The notes under the pieces: model-generated
The model's input: the letters and a program-made list of their open reading frames with translations, nothing else
Databases searched by the model: none
What the model was told of the DNA's origin: nothing
DNA from: an uncultured Collinsella sp.
Lineage (GTDB): Bacteria; Actinomycetota; Coriobacteriia; Coriobacteriales; Coriobacteriaceae
Direction of reading: 5' to 3'
Assembly (NCBI GenBank): GCA_958433005.1
Contig: CAUAWV010000002.1
Coordinates: forward strand, 41,048 to 105,047
DNA: 64,000 nucleotides
Part shown: positions 1 through 9,038 of the stretch, piece after piece
How positions within the stretch are numbered: position 1 is the stretch's first letter
Layout of the letters: each line of letters starts with the position of its first letter
Made by a program: the position numbers and the translations under genes

Positions 1-60
1 CTCAACCTCGTAACCGCAAACGGTGCACACAAACTTATACGTCTTCTTCTCCTCAGCCAT
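1..60 (-). CDS. Rubredoxin-like protein, N-terminus (partial)
   Basis: The first 20 codons of a minus-strand gene cut by the window edge. They read MAEEKKTYKF then VCTVCGYEVE. The CxxCGY knuckle near the N-terminus is the first iron-binding half of rubredoxin, a small Fe(Cys)4 electron carrier. An AGAGGAGAACATC stretch just before the ATG is a good ribosome binding site, and a promoter can be seen further upstream. The second CxxCG knuckle lies outside the window, so a rubrerythrin or another rubredoxin-domain protein is possible. Confidence 0.75.
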   Translation of the reverse strand, partial: MAEEKKTYKFVCTVCGYEVE

Positions 61-104
61 GATGTTCTCCTCTCGAACGCGACTGGTGATGTACTTCGTT
101 TATT

Positions 105-132
105 AGTATAGATTCTCAATAATATAATGCAA
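105..132 (-). promoter_or_regulatory. Candidate sigma-A promoter for the rubredoxin-like gene
   Basis: On the minus strand TTGCAT (127-132) is followed by a 16-bp spacer and TATACT (105-110), close to the TTGACA/TATAAT consensus. The region is AT-rich compared with its surroundings. It lies about 45 bp upstream of the ATG at position 60. Confidence 0.5.
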
Positions 133-149
133 GTATTTTTAGAACATTT

Positions 150-653
150 CTAGCCTTGATACGACGAAGCCTTGGGCGGCGTCTTGCCCTTCAGGACCTT
201 ATGGTAGTAATCGTAGGTGAGCGGCGTCTCGTCACTCAAGCGCTCGGCATCCTCGACCTCGCCGATAAACAGTAGATGCGTGCCAACATCCACAGTGTCG
301 ATCAAATGGCAGCTAAACAGGGCCGCCGCGTGCTCGGGCACATAGGGCATGCCCAGAGCCGTCTCGCGGGTCTCGTATTTGGCAAACTTGTCATAATCGC
401 TGCTGGTGCGGAACCCAAAGTTACCGATGTAGAGCATATCGGCGGTCTGATCGATCACGGTCAGCGCGAACGCTTTGGCCGAAGCGATGACGCCCGAGGT
501 GACGTTGTCCTTGTTCACGGCAATCGAGATGCGCGGCGGCTCGGATGTCACCTGCACCGCTGTGTTGATAACGCAGCCGGCACGCAGCCCGTCCGTCGCG
601 GCACTCACCACGTACAGGCCACTCGGCATGGTAAAGAACGCAGTTTTGTCCAT
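150..653 (-). CDS. Flavin reductase domain protein (flavoredoxin-like)
   Basis: A 167-residue protein with the split-barrel FMN-binding fold of flavin reductase-like proteins. The N-terminus MDKTAFFTMPSGLYVVSA and the following CVINTAVQVTSEPPRISIAV segment match the flavoredoxin/NADH:FMN reductase family. The frame stays open further upstream, but the ATG at 653 is preceded by AGGGGAG at good spacing and gives the usual family length. It lies directly before a rubredoxin-like gene on the same strand. Flavoredoxin-rubredoxin pairs commonly pass electrons to oxygen- or NO-reducing proteins in anaerobes. The physiological partner is inferred. Confidence 0.8.
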   Translation of the reverse strand: MDKTAFFTMPSGLYVVSAATDGLRAGCVINTAVQVTSEPPRISIAVNKDNVTSGVIASAKAFALTVIDQTADMLYIGNFGFRTSSDYDKFAKYETRETALGMPYVPEHAAALFSCHLIDTVDVGTHLLFIGEVEDAERLSDETPLTYDYYHKVLKGKTPPKASSYQG

Positions 654-701
654 AACGATCACTCCCCTAGCTCGGGTTGGAACCTCATGGATGTATGTAC
701 C

Positions 702-738
702 CACAAAAAAGGCGGCACCCATAACGGACGCCGCCTTT
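702..738 (-). terminator. Rho-independent terminator after smpB
   Basis: Perfect 9-bp arms AAAGGCGGC (708-716) and GCCGCCTTT (730-738) flank a 13-nt loop. Read on the minus strand the hairpin ends in a run of T, so it terminates the TPR-smpB transcript. Confidence 0.8.
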
Positions 739-780
739 GAGACATATGTGTCAGAACAGTAAGCAAGATGAGACGACCGC

Positions 781-847
781 AGTTGCGGTGAAATAGGGAC
801 TGAATAGCCCCTCAAACAGGCAAAACAGTCCGTATTCCACCGCAACT
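781..847. repeat. 67-bp palindromic intergenic repeat, family A copy 1
   Basis: Outer 22-bp arms begin AGTTGCGGTGAAATA and end in its near-complement TATTCCACCGCAACT. Copies of the same length lie at 54256-54322 and 57050-57116. The outer arms are shared, while inner arm bases differ between copies in a partly compensatory way. Confidence 0.8.
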
Positions 848-859
848 TATACAGAACGC

Positions 860-1330
860 CTAGCGATTGCGCTCCTTGAGGGCGCGGTCGATCTCGCGCT
901 GGACATCGCGCTTGGCCATATCCTCGCGCTTGTCGTAAAGCTTCTTGCCGCGGCCTAGGCCCAGCAGCAGCTTTACGCGGCCGTCGGTATTAAAGTAGAG
1001 CTCCAGCGGCACCAGCGCATAGCCGCGGTTGCGAAGTTTGCCGTCAAGAAAGTCGATCTCCTTGCGGTGCAGCAGCAGACGGCGCCGACGGTCGGGATCG
1101 CGATTCCACACGCCACCATGGCTATAAGGGTGGATATGCAGGCCGACGAGCCAGCACTCCCCACCACGAATCAGTGCGAAGGTATCGGTAATCTGGCACG
1201 CGCGCTCGCGAATCGACTTGACCTCGGTACCGCTCAGCTCAATACCGCACTCAAACGTCTCATCGATAAAGTACTCGTGATGTGCCGAGCGATTCTTGGA
1301 AATGAGCTTGCGCTCGCGCTTACTGGGCAT
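860..1330 (-). CDS. smpB: SsrA-binding protein SmpB
   Basis: SmpB binds tmRNA and brings it to stalled ribosomes for trans-translation. The 156-residue product starts MPSKRERKLISKNRSAHHEY and holds the family core FECGIELSGTEVKSIR, then YALVPLELYF and a basic C-terminal tail GRGKKLYDKRE, which enters the mRNA channel. The start overlaps the stop of the upstream TPR gene by 11 bp (ATGCCCAGTAA), which indicates translational coupling. A terminator and a family A repeat follow. The tmRNA gene itself is not in this window. Confidence 0.97.
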   Translation of the reverse strand: MPSKRERKLISKNRSAHHEYFIDETFECGIELSGTEVKSIRERACQITDTFALIRGGECWLVGLHIHPYSHGGVWNRDPDRRRRLLLHRKEIDFLDGKLRNRGYALVPLELYFNTDGRVKLLLGLGRGKKLYDKREDMAKRDVQREIDRALKERNR

Positions 1331-2237
1331 CGCCGGCCTCCTTGGCGCCATCGGCGTTTGAACCCGCAGCCTCGCGCTTTGCCCTGCGCTCGGCATTAAG
1401 CTCGGCATCGCTCTCGCGCACCAGCTTGATAATCGCCGCGCATGCCTCCTCGCCCACCAGGTCGCGGGCACGGACCGTCAGACGCGTAGCCTCCTGCTTG
1501 TCGCCGTCGCTTGCAGCATCGGTCGCGCACATGATCAGGCAGATGGCGATCTCGGCCGAAGGCGAGGTCGGCACGCCCTGCAGGGCGAGCTCACCCATCA
1601 CATGGTCGTCACTCTCGTCCGCGGCATCCGGATAGGTGGTATGGATCTTGTTGAGCAGGCGCGTCGTATGCGCATCATTGGGCGCCAGGCGCAGCGCCAG
1701 ACGCGCGCAGCCCACGGCTGCCGAAATGTTCTCGGTCTCGGGCTCCAAGAAGTACTGACCCAAGTTGGTGTAGGCACGTGCGGCGCACTTACCGTCGCTC
1801 GCGCGCTCCAGCACCGAGAACGAGAGCGATGCCCACTCCTGCTTGTCCTCGAGCGCGCGGAACAGCTCGGCCAAGTCCAAGCGATAGTTGCAGTTCATGG
1901 GATCCCAACGCACGGCCTGCATCAGGGCATTCCGAGCACTCACATAATCCTGCTGGCGAATGTAGGCAAACGCCATGTCGGAGTACAGGCGGTCAAAGGG
2001 AACCTCGACCTGCACCAGCTCGCGCGGATCCTTCTCCACGCGGCGATAGGCCAGGCGCTCAAACTTGCTGTCGAAGCTAAAGTACTGGCGCTTCTCCTCC
2101 GTCTTGCATTCAGCGTCGATATACTCCTCGGCAAGCTCCACCAGACGCTCCAGCAGCGGCGTCGCCGTAGCCAGGTCGCCCTGCGCCAGATAGTTCTCGG
2201 CATACGTGATGTCTTCCAAGCTGATAGGCAGGTCCAT
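1320..2237 (-). CDS. Tetratricopeptide repeat protein
   Basis: A 305-residue soluble protein with helical TPR-like pairs: AENYLAQGDLATATPLLERL near residue 13, then FAYIRQQDYVSARNALMQAV near residue 90, and YTNLGQYFLEPE. No catalytic motif or membrane segment is seen. The C-terminal 25 residues are charged and Ala-rich. The ATG at 2237 follows GAGGAGTTGTC. It is co-transcribed and overlaps smpB. The role is unknown; TPR proteins usually serve as protein-protein scaffolds. Confidence 0.8.
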   Translation of the reverse strand: MDLPISLEDITYAENYLAQGDLATATPLLERLVELAEEYIDAECKTEEKRQYFSFDSKFERLAYRRVEKDPRELVQVEVPFDRLYSDMAFAYIRQQDYVSARNALMQAVRWDPMNCNYRLDLAELFRALEDKQEWASLSFSVLERASDGKCAARAYTNLGQYFLEPETENISAAVGCARLALRLAPNDAHTTRLLNKIHTTYPDAADESDDHVMGELALQGVPTSPSAEIAICLIMCATDAASDGDKQEATRLTVRARDLVGEEACAAIIKLVRESDAELNAERRAKREAAGSNADGAKEAGDAQ

Positions 2238-2296
2238 GACAACTCCTCGGTCCGGGCGGCAGACTCAACGCGCGCCTTAAATATCGGTCAATACAC

Positions 2297-2324
2297 AAAA
2301 CCCGGGTCTCTTACGAGGCCCGGG
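2297..2324 (-). terminator. Terminator after the tRNA pair
   Basis: CCCGGGTCTC (2301-2310) pairs with GAGGCCCGGG (2315-2324) with one mismatch around a TTAC loop. On the minus strand it is followed by TTTTG. It ends the tRNA-Gln/tRNA-Glu transcript. Confidence 0.75.
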
Positions 2325-2334
2325 CGTTCAATTT

Positions 2335-2411
2335 TGGTAGCCCGTACCAGATTCGAACTGGTGATCTCCGCCTTGAGAGGGCGGCGTCCTAAACCGCTAG
2401 ACGAACGGGCC
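2335..2411 (-). tRNA. tRNA-Glu (anticodon CUC)
   Basis: The minus strand folds into a cloverleaf with acceptor GGCCCGT/ACGGGCT, the T-arm loop GTTCGAATC, and an anticodon loop with CTC between CCGCC and GGCGG. A 3' CCA is encoded. It sits 17 bp downstream of tRNA-Gln on the same strand. Confidence 0.93.
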
Positions 2412-2428
2412 ATATGTAGCAAATGCAA

Positions 2429-2502
2429 TGGCTGGGATGGAGGGAGTCGAACCCCCATTGACGGAACCAGAATCCGCTGTCCTGCCATTAGACGACATCC
2501 CA
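2429..2502 (-). tRNA. tRNA-Gln (anticodon CUG)
   Basis: The minus-strand cloverleaf has acceptor TGGGATG/CATCCCA, D-arm GTCTAATGGCAGGAC, anticodon loop TTCTGGT (CTG) and T-loop GTTCGACTC, with encoded CCA. It forms a pair with tRNA-Glu. Confidence 0.93.
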
Positions 2503-2768
2503 ATGACTGCATCGCTGCGCTCGGCTGTGCCTTTGCGCAAGAAAGAAATATACGGGAAGTCCGGCCGTGACGCAAGCCCCAATTTTGACTTTTTTGAAAT
2601 TCAGTCAAATACGGCCAACACGTGAAGGACCTGTGAAGTCGACCGCTGCACACGAAGGGCAAAACGCCGCGAGCGGTAGCCGTCAACCGTTGGCAGATTC
2701 TACCGCGAAAACGATAGCACCAGGCAACACAATCGAAGTATCAATGATCACGTAGATATCGAGGCGCC

Positions 2769-3179
2769 ATGGACGAAGAGCTTGATTACCTATGGGAGAC
2801 CCTGGGCCTCGAGATCACTGCTGACCTTTGGCCCGAACGGGACAAAATCCATCCCACTCTGCGCCCCGCCATCACGGTGATGCAGGCAAAATACCGCCGT
2901 GCATCCTTTTTGATCATGCGGATGTCATGGCACGCGGGACTCCCCGACCTTAAGCGAATCCAGGCAAGCCTCGTCGAGCTGTCCGGTATGCCGACTGTCA
3001 TATCCGAGGCGCACCTGGAGCAGCGCCAGCGCGAGCGACTGCAACAGCAGCGGATCCCCTTTATCTGCCCCGGCGTTCAGGCATATCTGCCCTTTATGGA
3101 CGAGGGGTACTGGAGCGGCAAGCCCAACAAGCACGTAAAGGTCTACGATCCGCACGAATGGGCGCAGTTGGAGGATTGA
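2769..3179 (+). CDS. Conserved hypothetical protein, possibly a truncated MarR-annotated family member
   Basis: A 136-residue protein with no signal peptide or membrane segment. Residues about 40-110 (YRRASFLIMRMSW, LVELSGMPTVI, QRIPFICPGVQAYLPFM) resemble from memory the N-terminal region of larger proteins annotated as MarR-family regulators. The winged-helix part expected after YLPFM is absent. It is the only plus-strand gene in the first 27 kb and lies alone between the tRNA pair and the ArsC/Spx gene. The RBS GAGGCGCC is weak. Codon use matches the neighbours, so the gene is probably real. The family link is tentative. Confidence 0.55.
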   Translation: MDEELDYLWETLGLEITADLWPERDKIHPTLRPAITVMQAKYRRASFLIMRMSWHAGLPDLKRIQASLVELSGMPTVISEAHLEQRQRERLQQQRIPFICPGVQAYLPFMDEGYWSGKPNKHVKVYDPHEWAQLED

Positions 3180-3251
3180 GCCGAGCGAGCCCGCCGATGG
3201 AAAACACGTCCCACCCTGAGCACTCAAAACGGGTCGCACTTTCCGCAGCCG

Positions 3252-3611
3252 CTACAGCAATGCCTCGGCCCAAGCCGATTCCTTAAAGCCAGGAATCGCA
3301 AAGTCGTCGCCCACCAACAGCGGACGCTTAACCAGCATGCCGTCGGTCGCCAGCAGCTCGTAGCACTCCCGATCCGTCATGCCCGCATCTAGACGCGCCT
3401 TCAGGCCCAGCTCTCGATATTTCATGCCCGACGAATTAAAGAAGCGCCGCACCGGCAGTCCCGAACGAGCAATCCAGGTCGCAAGCTCATCAGCCGTGGG
3501 ATTGTCCAAAACGATATCGCGGTCGATATACTCTACCCCGTGTTCGTCCAGCCATGCCTTGGCCTTCTTACAGGTCGAGCACTTGGGATATTCAATAAAC
3601 AGTACGGTCAT
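3252..3611 (-). CDS. ArsC/Spx family protein (thioredoxin-fold)
   Basis: A 119-residue member of the ArsC/Spx/YffB superfamily. The N-terminus MTVLFIEYPKCSTCKKAK gives a CxxC pair at residues 11 and 14, as in Spx, followed by EYIDRDIVLDNPTADEL and the conserved LVKRPLLVGDD segment. The family includes arsenate reductases and redox-sensing Spx regulators. There is no arsenic gene nearby, so substrate or role is open. The ATG at 3611 is preceded by GGAGGATTCCC, which excludes the 13-codon upstream extension. Confidence 0.8.
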   Translation of the reverse strand: MTVLFIEYPKCSTCKKAKAWLDEHGVEYIDRDIVLDNPTADELATWIARSGLPVRRFFNSSGMKYRELGLKARLDAGMTDRECYELLATDGMLVKRPLLVGDDFAIPGFKESAWAEALL

Positions 3612-3703
3612 GGGAATCCTCCGAATATAGATCGGCCAACGCAGGCACACGCCACACGAGGCGCCTTCGCATGATGGGCCAATTGTAGCCCACGGGTCAC
3701 ACG

Positions 3704-4756
3704 CTAAACGAACCGTACCCCGAATCCGCGTTTGATGAACGGCAGCAGCTCCATTGCCTCGGGCGTGATATGACCCGCAACGTTCATGCGCTCCTCACCG
3801 GGAAGATCGACCCGCGCAATCTCAAGCTCGCCTTCGTAGCGCCCATAGCTGCTATTGCTCACAGCGATCGACCCCGCCTTTCGAAACAGGCCGGCACCGG
3901 CATCCATCGGCACGGAATCCGGCTTAAGCGTCGTACGCGACTCCTGAGACCTAAAGATGAGGGTGCTCGAATCGGGTCGGTCGTGATGAATCTGCCCACG
4001 CACATAGGCATAACCGGGCTCAAGCTCGCATTGCAGGTCCACGTATCCGGCGGAAACATGAGCAAACTGCGTCCAGCCCGCATCGGAAAGATCGGGGTCG
4101 CCGACCAACACAATGTCGCAATCGGCGCCATGTGCAAGCTCAAGCATATTGAGAGCAACCTTTGACGCGCGACCGCGCTGCGCCTCGACCGTCGGCAGTC
4201 CCTCGAATACTGGCCCGCGAACGTTAGCATCACCCGGCACAAAAGCCATGATTTCGAATCCAAGCGCCGCAAGACGAAGATTCACCCGAGCAATGTCCTC
4301 CAGAGCTAAACCGGTATAAGGCTTGGGGTAAAAATTGTGGCAGGCGGCAAAATGAGTCACATCGGCACCGGCCTCACGCCACGATGCGATTTCATCAGAA
4401 CTCACCGTCGATGCATTGACCACAATGCGAAATACACCGGACAGCTCCGCGACCCGCCGGGCGCTAAAGCCATAGTCCAAACGAAGGTATTCCAACCCCA
4501 GATCGCGCAGGTCCTCGATGCACTCAAGCCCGAGCAAATCGCACGTGCGCGGCCCCACATCGGCAATGAGCGCAATGCCACGGGCGGAAAGCAGCGACAG
4601 CACATGACGGACCTTATCGGTATACGCCGCTCCCCCATCCTCGGGAATATGCAGCGAGGTGAACGCATAGCGCGCACCCGCCGCGGCACCGTGTTCAATC
4701 GTCCGCTCAATATCCTGCAGAGGGCTGGAAAGATAAATCGAAATACCCGTTTTCAC
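3704..4756 (-). CDS. mupG: MupG-family 6-phospho-N-acetylmuramidase (DUF871)
   Basis: A 350-residue protein with a TIM-barrel N-terminal domain (GISIYLSS, YAFTSLHIPEDGG, LRLDYGF) and a small C-terminal domain. The MupG family cleaves phosphorylated MurNAc-GlcNAc to MurNAc-6P and GlcNAc inside the cell. It is the last gene of murR-murQ-murP-mupG, and MurQ would use its product. The start is GTG with AGGAGTG upstream. A strong hairpin with a T-run lies just before it, so it may be expressed at a lower level than murP. Confidence 0.88.
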   Translation of the reverse strand: MKTGISIYLSSPLQDIERTIEHGAAAGARYAFTSLHIPEDGGAAYTDKVRHVLSLLSARGIALIADVGPRTCDLLGLECIEDLRDLGLEYLRLDYGFSARRVAELSGVFRIVVNASTVSSDEIASWREAGADVTHFAACHNFYPKPYTGLALEDIARVNLRLAALGFEIMAFVPGDANVRGPVFEGLPTVEAQRGRASKVALNMLELAHGADCDIVLVGDPDLSDAGWTQFAHVSAGYVDLQCELEPGYAYVRGQIHHDRPDSSTLIFRSQESRTTLKPDSVPMDAGAGLFRKAGSIAVSNSSYGRYEGELEIARVDLPGEERMNVAGHITPEAMELLPFIKRGFGVRFV

Positions 4757-4771
4757 GCTTCAACACTCCTT

Positions 4772-4806
4772 TAAAAAAGGCCGGCGGAGCAGTTAGCCCC
4801 GCCGGC
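4772..4806 (-). terminator. Intra-operon terminator or attenuator between murP and mupG
   Basis: GCCGGCGG (4780-4787) pairs perfectly with CCGCCGGC (4799-4806) around an 11-nt loop. On the minus strand it runs straight into CTTTTTT and then the mupG RBS AAAGGAGTG. It has the form of an intrinsic terminator. Confidence 0.75.
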
Positions 4807-4873
4807 ACAACCATAGCATCAAGAAATCTGCCGCGCGCCGCGAGCCCTAAGCAACACGGCTCGCGATATTAAA

Positions 4874-6304
4874 CTACTCGCCAAAGAACTCGTTGATCTT
4901 CTGCTCGTCGACGCCAAAGAACCACGTCAGGACAAAGCCGGCGGCATAGGCAAGCAGCATAGCGGCAACGTAACCGAGCTGCTGGCCAGGAACGACGATC
5001 AGCAGGCCAAACAGACCGGAAACGCCCTGAGAAACCGTGCCGATGTGAAGCAGCGCCGCGAGCGCGCCGCCAAATCCGGCACCCAGGCAGGCCGTCACAA
5101 ACGGACGAACGAGCGGCAGCGTAACAGCATACATCAGAGGCTCGCCCACACCCAGGATTCCAACGGGAATGGACTCTGCGACGTACTTCTTGAGCTTGAC
5201 GTTCTTGGTCTTAAAGTACAGCGCCAGACCGGCACCGACCTGACCGCCGCCAGCCATCATAAGGATGGGAAGCAGGTAATTGATGCCCTTGGTAGCGCCG
5301 TCGGGATCGTTGAGCATAGCGTGGATCGGCGTGAGCGCCTGATGCAGGCCGACGGAAACCAGCGGCAAGAAGCCTGCCGACAGGATATAACCGCCCAGGA
5401 CGCCCAGCTTCTCGAAGATAAAGGTCAAAACGCTAAAGATGGCAGTCGTCAGCCATGCGCCAACCGGCTGGATGACGAGCATCAGAGCAAAGGCGCCGAT
5501 GATGAGCACCAGCAGCGGGGACAAGAACGTGTCGAGTACGTTGGGCATAACCTTGCGAATCTGACGCTCCATCCAGGCAAAAAATGCGCCGGCGATAAGA
5601 GCCGCGATCATGCCGCCCGCTGCGGGGTTGTACTGTGCATTGGTGAGCGGCAGCAGAATGGCAGTGGCAGGATCAGCCGCGCCAGGCGCAAGCAGGGGCA
5701 TGGCACTGTTGGCAATACACATCATGCCGGCGATGCCGCCCAGCGCAGCGGAGCCACCAAACTCACGTGCCGCGTTATAGCCCACCAAGATGGGCAGATA
5801 GGCAAATAGGGCCCAGCCCATGGAACGAATGCCCTGGTACCACCACTCGCCTGCAAGCGCGCCTGCCGTCGAGACGTTAATGACGTTGCAGATGCCGTTG
5901 ATGAGGCCAGCCGCAATGATGCCGGGAAGCAGGGCGACGAAGACATTGGAAATCTTCTTGAGGAAGGCCTGAACCGGCTTGGACTCGTACTTGGCCTTCT
6001 GCGCGGCCTTGTTTGTGGCCGCAGCGTCAACCACGCTCTCGTCAGCAACGCCTTTCGCAAGGCCGGTGAGCTTGGAGAACTCCTCGAGCACCTTATTCAC
6101 CTTGCCCGGCCCCAGCACGATCTGCATCGTGTCGTCCTCGACCAAGCCCATCACGCCGTCGAGTGCCTTAATACCCTCCGTGTCGACGCTGCCCGTGTCT
6201 TTGACGGTCACGCGCAGGCGCGTCATGCACGCCGCGTTTGCGAGCACGTTGTCTTTACCGCCCAAAAGGTCCAGCAGCTTTTGAGCCAGCTCTTTGTTCG
6301 TCAT
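4874..6304 (-). CDS. murP: PTS MurNAc-type EIIBC transporter
   Basis: A 476-residue membrane permease of the glucose/sucrose-type PTS family. The EIIB domain (residues 1-80) carries the phosphocysteine at C26 in NAACMTRLRV. The EIIC domain (about 110-470) has many hydrophobic segments, such as VALLPGIIAAGLINGI and VGEPLMYAVTLPL. No EIIA is fused, so a crr-type EIIA from elsewhere must supply phosphate. The position between murQ and mupG supports MurNAc or MurNAc-GlcNAc uptake as the 6-phosphate. Substrate assignment rests on context. Confidence 0.88.
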   Translation of the reverse strand: MTNKELAQKLLDLLGGKDNVLANAACMTRLRVTVKDTGSVDTEGIKALDGVMGLVEDDTMQIVLGPGKVNKVLEEFSKLTGLAKGVADESVVDAAATNKAAQKAKYESKPVQAFLKKISNVFVALLPGIIAAGLINGICNVINVSTAGALAGEWWYQGIRSMGWALFAYLPILVGYNAAREFGGSAALGGIAGMMCIANSAMPLLAPGAADPATAILLPLTNAQYNPAAGGMIAALIAGAFFAWMERQIRKVMPNVLDTFLSPLLVLIIGAFALMLVIQPVGAWLTTAIFSVLTFIFEKLGVLGGYILSAGFLPLVSVGLHQALTPIHAMLNDPDGATKGINYLLPILMMAGGGQVGAGLALYFKTKNVKLKKYVAESIPVGILGVGEPLMYAVTLPLVRPFVTACLGAGFGGALAALLHIGTVSQGVSGLFGLLIVVPGQQLGYVAAMLLAYAAGFVLTWFFGVDEQKINEFFGE

Positions 6305-6361
6305 AACTCCTCCTTGTATTGGGTATCTCGTTTGGATGTCATATCAGCTCACGCCGCGCAC

Positions 6362-7285
<924 letters not shown>

Positions 7286-7295
7286 TTCATTCACC

Positions 7296-8147
7296 TCATC
7301 TTTCCTGTTTCTCGATGTAGTTTTGCTTAATGACATGCGTCGCCCGTTCGTAGTCGCTGGCAACGTAAGCAGCGTACAGGGCATCGACAACCATAAGCTG
7401 GGCCATACGCGAAGCCATGGCACCGCTGCGGACCAAGGGTTCACTCGCAGCGACGCCGAGCACGGCATCGGCCACGGTGGCAAGCTTGGATGATCCATCT
7501 ACTTTGGTAACGGCCACAACGGGACAGTTGTGACGTTGAGCCTCGGCGGTGCAGTCCAGCACCTCTTGCGTCAAGCCCGAGTAGCTAAAGGCGATTGCCA
7601 TATCGCCCTCATGCATGTTCTTGGCACACAAGAGCTGATCATGCCAGTCGTCGTACAGATGGCACTCCTTGTCGACACGCATGAGCTTTTGCGCCAGATC
7701 GTGCGCGACCAAACGAGAGGCACCGATACCGAACAGATTGACCGCACGTGCCCGCTTAAGATAGGCCGCACATCGCTCCAAGACGGTGTAATCGAGCGTT
7801 CGCGCCGTCGCTTCGATCGTGCGCACGTTGCTTTTCATCACCTTCCCCACGATACGTTCGACGCTGTCATCCATGGAGATGTCCTCGAGGGCAACGTCTT
7901 TCTTGTCACCCAAGAGCGCCAGCTCGGCAATCAGTTCGCGCTGGAACTCCTTGTAGCCCGCAAAACCCAAGCGCTTGCAAAAGCGCAAAATGCTCGAGGG
8001 CGAGGAGAACGTGGCATCGGCAAGACCGCGGACGGACAGCCCGACCACCTCGTGCGGATGAGCGCTTACATATGCGATGACATTGCGTTCCGCCGGGCTC
8101 GCGCTGAGCTCACGCTCGCGAAGCCGCAAAAGCAATCCGTTTGCCAT
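7296..8147 (-). CDS. murR: RpiR-family regulator, MurR-like
   Basis: A 283-residue regulator. The N-terminal HTH (about 1-75) includes GLADATFSSPSSILRFCKRL, followed by KEFQRELIAEL. The C-terminal SIS domain (about 120-260) includes LFGIGASRLVAHDLAQKL and AFSYSGLTQEVLDC and should bind a sugar phosphate such as MurNAc-6P. It is the first gene of the murRQP-mupG operon, so autoregulation is likely. The ATG at 8147 has GGAGG eight bases upstream; an in-frame GTG three codons earlier overlaps that RBS and is less likely. Confidence 0.87.
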   Translation of the reverse strand: MANGLLLRLRERELSASPAERNVIAYVSAHPHEVVGLSVRGLADATFSSPSSILRFCKRLGFAGYKEFQRELIAELALLGDKKDVALEDISMDDSVERIVGKVMKSNVRTIEATARTLDYTVLERCAAYLKRARAVNLFGIGASRLVAHDLAQKLMRVDKECHLYDDWHDQLLCAKNMHEGDMAIAFSYSGLTQEVLDCTAEAQRHNCPVVAVTKVDGSSKLATVADAVLGVAASEPLVRSGAMASRMAQLMVVDALYAAYVASDYERATHVIKQNYIEKQER

Positions 8148-8182
8148 CTCAAACACCTCCGTTGAGAAGAATTAAAGACCAA

Positions 8183-8193
8183 CGAATGATTCG
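8183..8193. promoter_or_regulatory. Small palindrome upstream of murR, possible operator
   Basis: CGAAT-G-ATTCG is a perfect 5-bp inverted repeat about 36 bp upstream of the murR start. The position suits an RpiR operator, but the site is short and single. Confidence 0.25.
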
Positions 8194-8243
8194 TACCGGA
8201 TACAAACAGCTTTTACGGTACATTGTGCCGCATCGTGGCGCAC

Positions 8244-8270
8244 AAAGGGCGAGCGTTCTACCGCTCGCCC
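8244..8270 (-). terminator. Terminator after the VanZ-like gene
   Basis: GGGCGAGCG (8248-8256) pairs perfectly with CGCTCGCCC (8262-8270). Minus-strand readout ends in TTTGTG. It lies between the VanZ-like gene and murR. Confidence 0.7.
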
Positions 8271-8351
8271 CTCAAATCCGACCGCTCGGAAATACGCGCG
8301 ACACAAAATAATTCAACAAGGTCGCATTATCAGAAACGGGTTTGTTACCGG

Positions 8352-8933
8352 CTAGCGCCTCGCATGGGCGCCGATCGGCCGAGTCGCATAGCGCACCAAC
8401 GCCGCTGCCAGCAATACCAACAGCATGGCGGTGACATAGCCCGCAGCATCGAATCCTAAATCGATAACGTCGAAATGCCTGCCGGGAACAAAGATCTTAT
8501 GTACCTGATCGCCAACGGAGCAGGCGGCGCAAAAGAGCAATACGGGCACGCAACGGGAGCATACGCTCCACGGACGCCTGGAAAAGCAAACCACGACCAC
8601 CGAGGCGAACAATCCGACGAAGAAAAACTCTACGGTATGGGCAACGCGACGGACGTTCGTGCCCACCCACATGCGAATGGAAGCAAGTCGGCCAGACCGG
8701 ACATTCGAGGCAGCCGAATCGGCGCCCCCGGTCATTCCGTTCTCCGTCTGGGCTTCACCCGTGGCATCGACAGCCTGAACGCCCGTAGCCTGACCCTCTA
8801 CCACACGCGCGGTGGACTCGCTCAGCAACGACGTCTCCACCGCATTTTGCTCCGTCAGCACCCAGATGCCCGCCAGCGTTACAACGAACAGAACGATCGC
8901 GGTCCATCCGATTATTTGTTTTACGCGCGACAA
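8352..8933 (-). CDS. VanZ-like membrane protein
   Basis: A 193-residue membrane protein. A first TM helix (about 7-27) is followed by a roughly 55-residue Ala/Thr/Gly-rich external stretch, then the VanZ core: RRVAHTVEFFFVGLFAS, CSVGDQVHKIFVPGRHFDVI and DAAGYVTAMLLVLLAAAL. VanZ gives low teicoplanin resistance in Enterococcus; most chromosomal homologues have no known role. The start appears to be TTG at 8933, with AAGGAGG seven bases upstream. It is monocistronic and has its own terminator. Confidence 0.82.
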   Translation of the reverse strand: MSRVKQIIGWTAIVLFVVTLAGIWVLTEQNAVETSLLSESTARVVEGQATGVQAVDATGEAQTENGMTGGADSAASNVRSGRLASIRMWVGTNVRRVAHTVEFFFVGLFASVVVVCFSRRPWSVCSRCVPVLLFCAACSVGDQVHKIFVPGRHFDVIDLGFDAAGYVTAMLLVLLAAALVRYATRPIGAHARR

Positions 8934-9038
8934 GGGCCAACCTCCTTTTTTTGAATATCAGCGAGTGTAGCCCCAAATGACATCGTCACCGTATCAAAAT
9001 TTGAATCGCAACAGGAAGCGACAAAGCGACGCAAACCT

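Noticed and set aside
2335..2502. tRNA-Glu/tRNA-Gln as attachment site of a mobile element
   Set aside because: No integrase is nearby and no duplicated tRNA 3' end was found; the island at 22.7 kb has unrelated repeats.
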